Source: Fimbriimonadaceae bacterium (GTDB lineage: Bacteria > Armatimonadota > Fimbriimonadia > Fimbriimonadales > Fimbriimonadaceae). From it: DNA of 64,000 nt. The stretch's first letter is position 1. Each line of letters begins with the position of its first letter. A model generated the notes under the pieces. The model had not been told where the DNA came from and made no database searches. It was given only the letters and a program-made list of their open reading frames with translations. Positions 53,912 to 61,470 of this stretch are shown here, one piece after another. The stretch is from the NCBI GenBank assembly GCA_023957775.1, contig JAMLGR010000007.1:62001-126000 (forward strand). The letters are read 5' to 3'. The position numbers and the translations under genes are program-made.

Positions 53912-55129
53912 CTATCCCTCGTATCGGAACCGCACGGCGCCGAACTGAACGTCGTCGCCGTGTTTGAGCGCGACTTCGGCATCGACCTTCGCGCCGTTCA
54001 CGAACGTCCCGTTCGTGCTCCCCAGATCTCGGACGGTCACCGACTCGCCGTCCCGCACGATTTCGGCGTGGCGCCTCGAGACGGTGCTTTCACCCACCAG
54101 CGCGATCGGAAGACCCTCCTCGCGGCCCACGACCGAGAGCCCCTCGGGGATCTCGTGCAGTCGCCCGTCGGCGCCGACGAGTTGGGGTTGGCCGGTCGCG
54201 GGGGCGGGCGCGGCCGCCGGCACCGCGACGGCGGGGTCGGGTGGAGAGTCGCCGAGGAGGATCTGTTGCGGCGGTTCCGGGGCGCGGGGCATCGGCGGCG
54301 CGGCGTCGTCCGGCTCCGGAGCCGGCGGCTCGGGCAGGTCGACCCCCAGCTTCCCGAGGCGGTCTTTGACCGCGTCGGGGTTCTTCCGCATGAACTGCAA
54401 CAGGTAGTAGCCGGCGGCGACCACCGCGGTCAGCACCACGAGGTACACGATTGCCGAACCGAAGGGGTTGGGCTGCGGCGTCGCGGGGGTTTGCGCCGGC
54501 GCCTGGCCGGCTGGCTTTTGCGCGGGGGCGTCCTGCCCGACGACCTCCACGGGCTCGGGGAGCGAGGCGACGATGGTGGGGGTCGGCTTGTCGCGTTTGA
54601 GCGCGATGTCGACGGTCTGCTTCAGGGGGTCCGCCGGGCGTCCTTCGGTGTTGTAGCGCACCGTCACGACAATGGGACCCGGTTCGAGGGCGGCGAAGGT
54701 GAGGACGCCCTTGGTGGAGGGATCGAGGACGCGCTCGAGCTTGCGTTTGCCGTCCGAAACCGTCACGTTGGCGGCGGCGACGGGTTTGCCCTCGTGCTCG
54801 ACGCGCACTTCCAGCCGGCCGATGCGCTTGAACTCCGCGGGCGCCACCTCCCAAAACCCCTTGATCTCGGAGATGGGTTTCGCGGCGAGGTTCCCCGTGC
54901 CCGCATCGAGGATGAACAGACGGTCCTCGGGGCCGAAGGCGGGAAGCTTGTACTCGAACGATTGGCCGTCGAGCCTCTCGGGCGAGACGGGCGGGCTTTC
55001 CGGCAGGCCGGGACCGGCCCAGACTTCGCGCAACCCGGCGGTGGGGAATACCAGCCGCACTTTCATCTGGCCAGGCGCGAGGGCGGCGAGGGCCGCCACG
55101 AGAACGATCAGGCTCAGTCGGTATCGCAC
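53912..55129 (-). CDS. Membrane-anchored FHA domain protein
   Basis: A 405-residue protein: signal peptide (MRYRLSLIVLVAALAALAPG), an extracytoplasmic beta-rich region (about 25-185), a Pro/Ala/Gln linker, one membrane helix (FGSAIVYLVVLTAVVAAGYYLL), a Pro/Asp-rich cytoplasmic linker and a C-terminal FHA domain (VVGREEGLPIALVGESTVSRRHAEIV, DLGSTNGTFVNG). It could link an outside signal to Thr phosphorylation inside. Its first 16 bp overlap the end of nnr. A canonical GRE, SRRH and STNGT set suggests a working phospho-Thr site. Confidence 0.87.
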   Translation of the reverse strand: MRYRLSLIVLVAALAALAPGQMKVRLVFPTAGLREVWAGPGLPESPPVSPERLDGQSFEYKLPAFGPEDRLFILDAGTGNLAAKPISEIKGFWEVAPAEFKRIGRLEVRVEHEGKPVAAANVTVSDGKRKLERVLDPSTKGVLTFAALEPGPIVVTVRYNTEGRPADPLKQTVDIALKRDKPTPTIVASLPEPVEVVGQDAPAQKPAGQAPAQTPATPQPNPFGSAIVYLVVLTAVVAAGYYLLQFMRKNPDAVKDRLGKLGVDLPEPPAPEPDDAAPPMPRAPEPPQQILLGDSPPDPAVAVPAAAPAPATGQPQLVGADGRLHEIPEGLSVVGREEGLPIALVGESTVSRRHAEIVRDGESVTVRDLGSTNGTFVNGAKVDAEVALKHGDDVQFGAVRFRYEG

Positions 55130-56658
55130 GCTGCCACGATTTTAGCCCGGACTTTAGGCAGTGCGTCCGCCGCTTCGCCTGCGAGGAACCCGATCGGCCC
55201 CGTCTCGGCGGCGCACAGATCGCCCGCAAGGCCGTGCCAGTAGGACGCGCAGGCAGCCGCGTCCTCGGGAGAAAGCTCCTGCGCCAGGAGGGTGCCGACC
55301 ACGCCGGAGAGCACGTCGCCCATGCCGGCCGCGGCCATGCCCGAATTGCCGGTTCGGTTGACCAAGAGGGGCCTGCCGGAGGTGGAGATCACGGAGTGGG
55401 CGCCCTTCAGCACCACCGTGCCGCCGAGGCGTTGCGCGGCCGACCTCGCGGCGCCGAAGCGATCCGCCTGCACGGTGGCGATGTCGGAGCCCAGCAACCG
55501 CGCCATTTCGCCCGGGTGGGGCGTGAGCACGAAGGGACTGGTCGGAAGCGGGCATCCAAGTGCGATCGCGTTGAGGGCGTCCCCGTCGACACAGAGGGGC
55601 GTGCGCCAATTCGGGAGGAGCGCCTGGAGGAAGGACGCGACCTGTCCGTCTTGGGAGAGCCCGGGTCCGATCACCAGCGAGTCCCAGCGCTCCTCGGTAA
55701 GAAGGGCCGCGGCGGCGGCTTCGGCAATGGCGCCTCCCGATTCCGGGAGGGGCACGAGTACCGCCTCCGGTACGTGAGCGGCGATGGCGTCGCAAACCGC
55801 GGGGATCGAAGCGACCCCGACGTAGCCGGCGCCGGATCTCAACGCGGCCCGCGCCGCGAGCACGGCCGCTCCCGGCATGCGCGTACTCCCCGCCACGACC
55901 AGCACGGCGCCGTTGTGCCCCTTGTGGCTGCCCTTGAGCCGCTCGGGCAACCGCTCGCCCACCCAGGTGGCGTCGAGCAGGCGGGCGTCGGTGGGCTGCG
56001 CAAGCAACTGGGGCGGAAACAGGATTTCGGCGACCGACCAGTAGCCGCACTTCTCCAACCCGACGCTCTGAAAGAGGAACGGTTTGGCGAGCCCGAAGGT
56101 GACCGTCCGTAAAGCCCATACCGCGTCGCCCAGTTCGGCGCCGGTGTCGCACTCGATGCCGCTCGGCACGTCCACGGCGATCGCCGGGGTTTCGCTTGCG
56201 TTGATGGCTTCGATCACCTCGAGGACCGGGCCGTGAACCTCGCCCGTCGCGCCGATGCCGAGCAGCGCGTCGACGACGAGGTCGAATTCGCCAAGCGACC
56301 GGAGGCGTTGCGTCCAATGCGGGTCCCCGTGGAAAACGCAAGGGATGCCGGCCCGCTGGGCGAGCACCCTTTGCTCGTCGGCTTCACCCCTGAGTTCGCC
56401 CGGTTTCGCGGCGACGAGGCACTCGACCTCGTACCCGTGATCGAGGGCGAGTCGAGCGGCGACGAAGCCGTCGCCCCCGTTGTTGCCCTTGCCGCACGCC
56501 ACCAGAAGCCGGCCGCCGTCGGGCAGGATCTCGGCGAGAGCGTCGAACACCGCGCCGCCCGCGGACTCCATCAGCTCGCGTTGGCCCACGCCGAACTCGG
56601 CGGTCGAGCGGCGATCGATCTCGCGGCTGCGCTCGGCATCGGCGATCCACACGCTCAT
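55114..56658 (-). CDS. nnr: Bifunctional NAD(P)H-hydrate epimerase / dehydratase
   Basis: Repairs hydrated NAD(P)H: the N-terminal YjeF epimerase domain (residues about 1-215; VACGKGNNGGDGFVAARLAL, VVDALLGIGATG) interconverts R- and S-hydrates. The C-terminal ADP/ATP-dependent dehydratase domain (about 225-510; VVAGSTRMPGAAVLAARAALRSGAGYV, LTPHPGEMARLL, GNSGMAAAGMGDVLSGV) restores NAD(P)H. The 514-residue length is typical. ATGA overlap with sprT upstream and a 16-bp overlap with the FHA gene downstream. Confidence 0.93.
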   Translation of the reverse strand: MSVWIADAERSREIDRRSTAEFGVGQRELMESAGGAVFDALAEILPDGGRLLVACGKGNNGGDGFVAARLALDHGYEVECLVAAKPGELRGEADEQRVLAQRAGIPCVFHGDPHWTQRLRSLGEFDLVVDALLGIGATGEVHGPVLEVIEAINASETPAIAVDVPSGIECDTGAELGDAVWALRTVTFGLAKPFLFQSVGLEKCGYWSVAEILFPPQLLAQPTDARLLDATWVGERLPERLKGSHKGHNGAVLVVAGSTRMPGAAVLAARAALRSGAGYVGVASIPAVCDAIAAHVPEAVLVPLPESGGAIAEAAAAALLTEERWDSLVIGPGLSQDGQVASFLQALLPNWRTPLCVDGDALNAIALGCPLPTSPFVLTPHPGEMARLLGSDIATVQADRFGAARSAAQRLGGTVVLKGAHSVISTSGRPLLVNRTGNSGMAAAGMGDVLSGVVGTLLAQELSPEDAAACASYWHGLAGDLCAAETGPIGFLAGEAADALPKVRAKIVAACDTD

Positions 56659-57164
56659 GCGTCGTCTCCGAGGGGCGTTTGGGGCGGCCTCGCCGTCAGC
56701 CGCACGACCCCCTGCACGCGGATCGCGCCGCCGCACCCCGCGTGGACGTACCGCCCCTTCCGGGGCAGCCGCCGCGACCTTGTGATGACGGCCTTGCACT
56801 TCGCGCACGCGTACGTCACCTGCTGGCGGCGCTGGTTGCGTTTGGTTTCCGGGTAGCGGTGGTACACCTCGGGCTCGGCGCCCAGATCGCGCATGGCCTT
56901 CCGCCAAGCCTCCCCATGCCCCGCCGCCTTCCGCCCGTGACGGGAGATCGCGAGCAGATGCGCGAACTCGTGGACCAGCGTGCTCCGCAAGCGCGCTTCG
57001 TCAGTGAGCAGCAATCGCGAGAGTCCAATAACCCCCTTCGTGTAATACGCGGCCCCGGCGGTCACACGAAGGTTCTTCCACTCGATGCGAGGTGAGTACC
57101 CGAGCGGGTGCACCGCACAAAGCTCCGCAAGAAGCACCTCCGCAGTAAGTTCCAAATCAAGCAC
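56655..57164 (-). CDS. SprT-like zinc metalloprotease domain protein
   Basis: A 169-residue protein with STLVHEFAHLLAISRHGRKAAGHGEAWR, where HExxH and the later His form the zinc site of SprT/Spartan-type domains, and a C-terminal zinc ribbon (CAKCKAV and HAGCGG). Spartan cuts DNA-protein crosslinks in eukaryotes; the bacterial role is unclear. GTG start. First gene of the six-gene coupled run sprT-nnr-FHA-FHA-vWA-arsC; no obvious -10 box at the leaderless distance. Confidence 0.85.
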   Translation of the reverse strand: MLDLELTAEVLLAELCAVHPLGYSPRIEWKNLRVTAGAAYYTKGVIGLSRLLLTDEARLRSTLVHEFAHLLAISRHGRKAAGHGEAWRKAMRDLGAEPEVYHRYPETKRNQRRQQVTYACAKCKAVITRSRRLPRKGRYVHAGCGGAIRVQGVVRLTARPPQTPLGDDA

Positions 57165-57177
57165 GCACCCTCACCCC

Positions 57178-57208
57178 GACAAACGATAAACGATCAACGA
57201 CAAACGAC
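57178..57208. repeat. Short period-7 repeat (AAACGAT-type)
   Basis: About four degenerate heptamers, AAACGAT, AAACGAT, CAACGAC, AAACGAC, lie between the end of the zinc-ribbon gene and the sprT start. It is the third heptameric tract in the window, with a different unit. Confidence 0.8.
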
Positions 57209-58132
57209 TCAAAAAATTCCGCTCTTCCCGAGCATCCCGCCCCCCACGTCCCCTTTCACGTCGAACCACTTCCTCGTGTTGTACTTGTTGCAGATCTCCT
57301 GAACGAGGGAATCGGTTTCGATCGCGGGTTGGTCGATGCGCTCCTTGCTCCGCCCGCGCATGCGCATGAGGCTCGCAAGAGCGGTCTGCGGGTTGGCCGT
57401 GGAGCCTTGGACCAAGCCCATGATGTCCGTCATCATCAGGCCCGTTTCCCGCACCACCTGATCGTACTCGTTGCGGATGGGCACGCACTCCGCCGGCGGG
57501 GGCACGGAGTTGAAGAACTGGGTGAGTTCGGCCCATGCGCGGCTGTGTTTCTGGGCGTCTTCGGTGGTGCGCTTGACGCTGGGCGGATCTTGTTCGGGGT
57601 AGGTCGGGGCGTCGGGATCCAGGAGGTCTCCCAGATTGGTGAGGGGGTCCCCGCCTTGGAGGAGGGTGAGCGAGACCATGAGCTCGGCCATCTGGTCTTC
57701 CGCGAGGCGCATGCGCTTCTCTTCAGTGCGTCGCAGGTGCTCGAGCCAGTCCCGAATCTCGGGCGGCATCACGATGCGTTCGCCGGGCTTGTTGAGGGCG
57801 GGCGGAGGAGTCGTGCCTTCGGTGCGAAGGATCGCGGGAGCTTGGACGCTGCCTTGCGCTTCGAGCGTCGGTGCCTCGGGTGTGGACGCGCCGATTCGGA
57901 GTGCGCCCGAGGCGCGGAGCCCGATGTACGCCGCGGCCAGAGAGCCGACGATCGCGAGCGCGGCGATCCACCGCATCGAGCGCTTCTGGCGCGCCGCTTC
58001 GGCTCCGAAGGAGGGCGCCCCGCCGCCGGACGGGGGTGGGCTGTTCGAGGCAGGGGCACCCAGCGCGCCTCCGCAGTGCATGCAGAACCGCCCCTGTCCG
58101 TTGACCGCCTGTCCGCAGTGGGGGCAAACCAT
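57209..58132 (-). CDS. Zinc-ribbon membrane protein, paralogue of 48275-49357
   Basis: The 307-residue product has a ribbon CPHCGQAVNGQGRFCMHCG, a membrane helix (WIAALAIVGSLAAAYIGLRA), a Thr/Pro/Ala linker and a helical domain ending CNKYNTRKWFDVKGDVGGGMLGKSGIF. The shared ending KYxTRKWFD..DVGGG with the 48275 protein defines an unnamed family. TAAAGT lies 8 nt before the ATG, so a near-leaderless start is likely. Upstream is a GATTCCC repeat tract. Confidence 0.78.
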   Translation of the reverse strand: MVCPHCGQAVNGQGRFCMHCGGALGAPASNSPPPSGGGAPSFGAEAARQKRSMRWIAALAIVGSLAAAYIGLRASGALRIGASTPEAPTLEAQGSVQAPAILRTEGTTPPPALNKPGERIVMPPEIRDWLEHLRRTEEKRMRLAEDQMAELMVSLTLLQGGDPLTNLGDLLDPDAPTYPEQDPPSVKRTTEDAQKHSRAWAELTQFFNSVPPPAECVPIRNEYDQVVRETGLMMTDIMGLVQGSTANPQTALASLMRMRGRSKERIDQPAIETDSLVQEICNKYNTRKWFDVKGDVGGGMLGKSGIF

Positions 58133-58157
58133 CCGTTACAACTTTAGACGACGCCGC

Positions 58158-58216
58158 CCGATTCCCGATTCCCGATTCCCGATTCCCGATTCCCGGTTCC
58201 CGATTCCCGGCTCCCG
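58158..58216. repeat. Heptanucleotide tandem repeat (GATTCCC)n, second tract
   Basis: About eight units of GATTCCC, some varied (GGTTCCC, GGCTCCC), in the divergent region between 58132 and 58347. Same unit and orientation as 1-60. The flanking 58217-58346 has a Shine-Dalgarno for the next gene and no other recognised signal. Confidence 0.95.
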
Positions 58217-58346
58217 TAAATAAGCCAGCTTTCGACCCAGGACCTGGGAATCCCGCACGAACACGTTGGGGATTTCGAACGTCTGTGGGACAAAGACTTC
58301 AAGACCGGCGCTGTCGATCCTGCAGAGCCAAGGAGGTCGAAACGAG

Positions 58347-58877
58347 ATGAACGGGCATCCGCTGTTTGAATTCTTTCGAGAGGCGCTTCACGCGTCCCTC
58401 ACCCGGTTGGGCGAGGTGGACGACCACCGCGTCGAGGAGTACCTGGCCGAGATGCTCGCCTCGTTTGTGCACCACGACCGGATCTACGCGATCCGCGACG
58501 CCGAAGGTCGTCGCATCCAGTCCGTGGCCGAGATGATGGTCGAGGGCGACGTCCGCCTCAACGCCGACTCGTTCGATCGCGAGCGCGAGGTGCACCGCCA
58601 CATCGGTGACTTCGTGCTGTTCTGGTCCGGGATGTTCCCCGAGTTCCTGACGCAGTTGAAGCGGCCCGGCGGCAAGGACTCGCTGTTGGACCTGGTGTCC
58701 CAGGGCCGCGAGAGCTACCACATCGTGAGCACGTTCGAGCACGACCCCTACGGCAAGGACGCGCCGACGTTCAAGAAGCTGAGCGAGGGGTTCGACATGT
58801 ACCAGCGCAGCCTCATCCTCGTGCGTGCCTCGCTCGATGGCCTCGAAGGCCCTTGGGGTGCGGGTTTTGAGGCGTGA
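58347..58877 (+). CDS. Uncharacterised protein (176 aa)
   Basis: Not recognised with certainty. Starts MNGHPLFEFFREALHASLTRLG and is predicted mainly helical, soluble, with HRHIGDFVLFWSGMFPEFLTQLKRPGGKDSLLDLVSQGRESYHI. AAGGAGG lies 10 nt upstream of the ATG. The stop TGA is formed by the first heptamer of the tract that follows (GAGGCGTGAGGCG), so the repeat sets the C-terminus. Confidence 0.75.
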   Translation: MNGHPLFEFFREALHASLTRLGEVDDHRVEEYLAEMLASFVHHDRIYAIRDAEGRRIQSVAEMMVEGDVRLNADSFDREREVHRHIGDFVLFWSGMFPEFLTQLKRPGGKDSLLDLVSQGRESYHIVSTFEHDPYGKDAPTFKKLSEGFDMYQRSLILVRASLDGLEGPWGAGFEA

Positions 58878-58958
58878 GGCGTGAGGCGCAAAGCGTGAGG
58901 CGTGAGGCGTGAGGCGTAAAGCGTGAGGCGTGAGGCGTGAGGCGTAAAGCGTAGAGTG
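58867..58958. repeat. Heptanucleotide tandem repeat (GTGAGGC/GTAAAGC)n
   Basis: About thirteen heptamers, mostly GTGAGGC with GTAAAGC or GCAAAGC interspersed roughly every third or fourth unit. It begins inside the last codons of the gene at 58347-58877 and runs up to the family A element. Confidence 0.93.
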
Positions 58959-58964
58959 TAAACC

Positions 58965-59046
58965 TGGGAGTGCGCGCGCTTGCGCGGCGCCCTGCATTCG
59001 CCGGGCTTGCCCGGCCCTAGGTAGTGGCGCGGGCATCCTGCCCGCC
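58965..59046. repeat. Family A element plus a second hairpin
   Basis: GGGAGTGCGCGCGCTTGCGC, then the dyad CGCCGGGCTTGCCCGG (to about 59014), then another hairpin GCGGGC-ATCCT-GCCCGC (59028-59045). This is the fullest intergenic copy of the element also found inside arsD. It lies 3' of the methyltransferase gene (stop at 59067, minus strand) and may act as a terminator-like structure. Confidence 0.85.
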
Positions 59047-59066
59047 GCAAGCCCGAGCCCCCCACA

Positions 59067-59777
59067 CTACGGCACGCGCACGAGGTACACGACGAACCCG
59101 AGCGTGTTGCGGCCCCAGATCTCGTAAGCCTCGATCCACTCGCGGCGGAACTCGAGTTTTTCCTGCGCCTGGCGATCGCGGGGTCGTTCGCGCGCGGCCT
59201 TTTCGGCCGCGGCCTGGTGCGCGTACTCGAACGCGTCCCACTCGGCGTCCGTGCTCGACCACGACGTAACGAGCTGGAGGCCCTTTTTGAGCACGGTCTC
59301 CACGTTGCTGGCGTGGGTCATGGAGTCCGGAGGAAAGCCTTTGAGGAGGCGGCGGTACTCGGCGGGCGCGCGGCGCTTCATCGCGGCCTCGCCGACCAGC
59401 AGCAGCCCTCCGGGCTTCACGCGCCGGGCGAGGCCTTCCAGGGCGAGTCCAAAGGCGTCCGCGCCCATGCCGAACGCGTGGGTGGAGCCGATGCAGAGGG
59501 CCGCGTCGAATCCCGAGCCCGGGTAGGTGGCCGCATCGCCGTCGAACCACTCGATGGGCGCGTCTTGGAAGCGGGTGGCCGAAGCCGAGCGCGCCTTCTG
59601 GATCGCCTCTCGCGAGCGGTCGATGCCGACGCCGAGGATTCCGTACCGCTCGGCGAGACGCATGAGCATCTCGCCGGTTCCGCAACCGGCGTCGAGGACC
59701 CGGCTGCCGCGCTGGAGGTCCAGCCGCCGGGCCATCGCCTCGAATCGTTCTTCGCTGATCGGGGAGTTCCAAAGCAT
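59067..59777 (-). CDS. Class I SAM-dependent methyltransferase
   Basis: A 236-residue protein with VLDAGCGTGEMLMRLAERYG (SAM loop), VGIDRSREAIQKA, WFDGDAATYPGSGFDAALCIGSTHAFG and LKPGGLLLVGE-like RVKPGGLLLVGEAAM. Substrate unknown. Start set at ATG 59777: longer starts would run through the selC tRNA on the other strand. Divergent from selC with 30 bp between, so both must be driven from a short shared region. Confidence 0.83.
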   Translation of the reverse strand: MLWNSPISEERFEAMARRLDLQRGSRVLDAGCGTGEMLMRLAERYGILGVGIDRSREAIQKARSASATRFQDAPIEWFDGDAATYPGSGFDAALCIGSTHAFGMGADAFGLALEGLARRVKPGGLLLVGEAAMKRRAPAEYRRLLKGFPPDSMTHASNVETVLKKGLQLVTSWSSTDAEWDAFEYAHQAAAEKAARERPRDRQAQEKLEFRREWIEAYEIWGRNTLGFVVYLVRVP

Positions 59778-59807
59778 GAGGTGTTTCCGGGTGCGGTACA
59801 ACGGGGT

Positions 59808-59900
59808 GGGAGTGGATCGGTGCTGGTGTGCCGCCTGGTCTTCAAAACCAGTGTGACGTGTAACGCGTCTGGTGGGTTCGATTCCCACACATTCCCGCCA
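59808..59900 (+). tRNA. selC: Selenocysteine tRNA (anticodon UCA)
   Basis: 93 nt including encoded CCA. Acceptor GGGAGTGG (59808-59815) pairs with ACATTCCC (59889-59896) except the innermost G-A pair; discriminator G, then CCA. D arm: 6-bp stem CGGTGC/GTGCCG closing a 4-nt TGGT loop, a tRNA-Sec hallmark. Anticodon arm CTGGT-CTTCAAA-ACCAG with TCA at 59842-59844. Long variable arm GACGTG-TAA-CGCGTC (6 bp). T arm GTGGG-TTCGATT-CCCAC. Bacterial tRNA-Sec is the only class with this 8+5 acceptor/T and 6-bp D stem. The 3' 17 nt form part of an integration site. Confidence 0.95.
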
Positions 59901-59908
59901 ACCGGTTC
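59884..59908. repeat. attL-like 25-bp direct repeat at the selC 3' end
   Basis: The repeat starts CCCACACATTCCCGCC and runs through the T-stem 3' strand, acceptor 3' strand, CCA and 8 more bases. An identical 25-mer is at 61471-61495. Overlap with a tRNA 3' end is the classic target of tyrosine-recombinase islands, and selC is a known hotspot in enterobacteria. Confidence 0.88.
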
Positions 59909-59920
59909 CTATGCACCGGG

Positions 59921-60622
59921 CTAGTCGCCGGCGATGCTGCCGAGGCGTTCGAGCACAAAGGCAACTCTGCTTTGACTGGCCTCGTCGATGTCGAGGTGCG
60001 CTGCGACCCCCTCTTCAAACGCTCTCAACCCTTGAAGATATCGGATCCTCTCGGCGAGGTATGCCTTCAGCCCAGGACGAGACCGAGCCACCTCGTAGAC
60101 AACTGCTTGCCTGCCGTCGACGACAGTCACGACGTCCTCGAAATCTCGACTCGCCACCAGATCTCGGTGTCCCTCTCGATGGGGCGAGTCGAACGCGGCG
60201 AGCTTGGTTGCCAGGAAATAGGGCGCCGTGATCACGCGGCCCGAAACACCTTCCCCAAGGTCCATTTCCACCGCTTCGGCGAGCGCCTCCGAGTACCAGG
60301 GATTGCCGAATCCGAGAACCTCCTCTGATGTCGGCATCACATCCAAGAGGTGGTCGCCGTGTCGGAATCTGCAGATTGGACCCTCCATTACGTTCTGGAA
60401 GCCCAGTTCGCGCAGACGCTCCTCAAGGGAGTCGTACTCTCGTTTGGTGGCCAGCTCGACAACAACATCGACGTCTTGCGTCGGACGAGGCTCGCGGGCC
60501 GCCGGGTCGGTCACCAGGAGGCCCACCACCGCGCCGCCGAGGAAGGCCACCTCATCGCGAAGGTCGCCCAGAAGGTGGGCAACGGCGCGAACCATCTCGA
60601 CCGGCGGAAGGGCACGCCTCAC
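59921..60622 (-). CDS. AbiEii/AbiGii-type nucleotidyltransferase (putative toxin)
   Basis: A 233-residue protein with the nucleotidyltransferase signature FLGGAVVGLLVTD followed by TQDVDVVVEL (Gly-Gly and Asp-x-Asp metal ligands), and PYFLATKLAAFDSPHREGHRDLVASRDFEDVVTVVDGR, typical of the AbiEii/MenT-like family. Such enzymes can inhibit growth by modifying RNA such as tRNA 3' ends. GTG start overlaps the upstream stop (GTGA). Paired with a winged-helix protein, so a type IV-like AbiE toxin-antitoxin pair is likely. It lies inside the 1.6-kb insertion at selC. Confidence 0.82.
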   Translation of the reverse strand: MRRALPPVEMVRAVAHLLGDLRDEVAFLGGAVVGLLVTDPAAREPRPTQDVDVVVELATKREYDSLEERLRELGFQNVMEGPICRFRHGDHLLDVMPTSEEVLGFGNPWYSEALAEAVEMDLGEGVSGRVITAPYFLATKLAAFDSPHREGHRDLVASRDFEDVVTVVDGRQAVVYEVARSRPGLKAYLAERIRYLQGLRAFEEGVAAHLDIDEASQSRVAFVLERLGSIAGD

Positions 60623-61134
60623 GGCTGTCGCAACCGCTTGCGCAACTCCTCGGCCGCAAGTCCCGCCTCGCGTGCGCGTCCGGCGCGAAGGGCGTCTGTC
60701 AGGGCGAGGAGTTCGTAGAGTTTTGGGTCTCCTTCGACGGCTCGAGGAACGCTCGGGTGAAGCGGAAGGAGTGCGATGCCTCGAACACTCCCCTCGGGAT
60801 GCGGCCACACGGGGGCAGGCTCATCCGAGGAAGCGAGCAATGCAGACAGTGGCGGCGCAGCCCACGCTGTTGCAACGCCGCGGGTTATGCCTCCCATTTC
60901 GGCTGGCATGAAGTAGCGCACGCCGTGAAGGAGCGCCTCCTCAAGTGCGCTGACGTTGATGGCGCGCCTGTTCTTGTCGTACAGACGTGAGGCAGCACCC
61001 CGCTTGAGAGCGCCGTGAACCGATCGAGAACTCACGCCCAGCAAGTCGGCGATGCGCATCTGCCCGAGTTCCGGACTCGCGAGCACGTAGATCTTTAGCA
61101 ACACAACAAGGTCGAGGGGTCTGAGCACAACCAT
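60619..61134 (-). CDS. Winged-helix putative antitoxin (AbiEi-like)
   Basis: The 171-residue product has an N-terminal helix-turn-helix (LDLVVLLKIYVLASPELGQMRIADLLGVSSRSVHGALKRGAASRLYD), a wing region and a helical C-terminal part ending EEALRLR-type basic sequence (EELRKRLRQP). AbiEi antitoxins have this N-terminal domain and repress their own promoter; the product is shorter than classic AbiEi. A 28-bp palindrome abuts its start codon, strong support for autoregulation. Coupled to the nucleotidyltransferase by GTGA. Confidence 0.75.
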   Translation of the reverse strand: MVVLRPLDLVVLLKIYVLASPELGQMRIADLLGVSSRSVHGALKRGAASRLYDKNRRAINVSALEEALLHGVRYFMPAEMGGITRGVATAWAAPPLSALLASSDEPAPVWPHPEGSVRGIALLPLHPSVPRAVEGDPKLYELLALTDALRAGRAREAGLAAEELRKRLRQP

Positions 61135-61162
61135 CTATTTACCATTTCGAAATAGTAAATAG
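61135..61162 (-). promoter_or_regulatory. 28-bp palindromic operator at the antitoxin start
   Basis: The minus-strand halves are CTATTTACTATTTC and GAAATGGTAAATAG, symmetric except one position. It directly touches the ATG at 61134. TACTAT inside it may be the -10 box, so binding would block transcription. AT-rich against a GC-rich background. Confidence 0.72.
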
Positions 61163-61470
61163 CGACACTTGCGGGAGCCGGGATGGAATGAACGCTCGAG
61201 AGTCGGCAGCTTGCTTGGCGTATCGCCCGGCTCGATCTGAGATTCGCCTTTCCATGGTGTCGTTCCCTTGAGCATGGAACCCTGAGTTGGTCTTGCTAAA
61301 GGCACCGCATACTACGGGGCAAGAAGTGAGCTTCTATGAAGCGCTCCACATTGAAGGGGCGAATACTGGGCAAAACGTTGGTACATTGGGTGCGCATCCA
61401 TGCGGCTTGGTGCGGGCTGGTGCGGGTCATTTGAACCTGTTGAGCCTATTCTGAGCCTCCAAAAGAGCAC
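61163..61470. other. Gene-free 308-bp stretch of the selC insertion with direct repeats
   Basis: No supportable gene. Near the right end it holds the tandem 10-mers TTGGTGCGGG and CTGGTGCGGG (61407-61426) and three heptamers TGAACCT, TGAGCCT, TGAGCCT (61432-61458) spaced about one helical turn, just inside the second 25-bp repeat. They may be recombinase arm-binding sites. Composition is less GC-rich than the host genes. Confidence 0.6.

Noticed and set aside
59067-59888. A longer methyltransferase with start at 59888.
   Set aside because: It would run antisense through the whole selC tRNA, and its extra residues do not fit the family; ATG 59777 fits.
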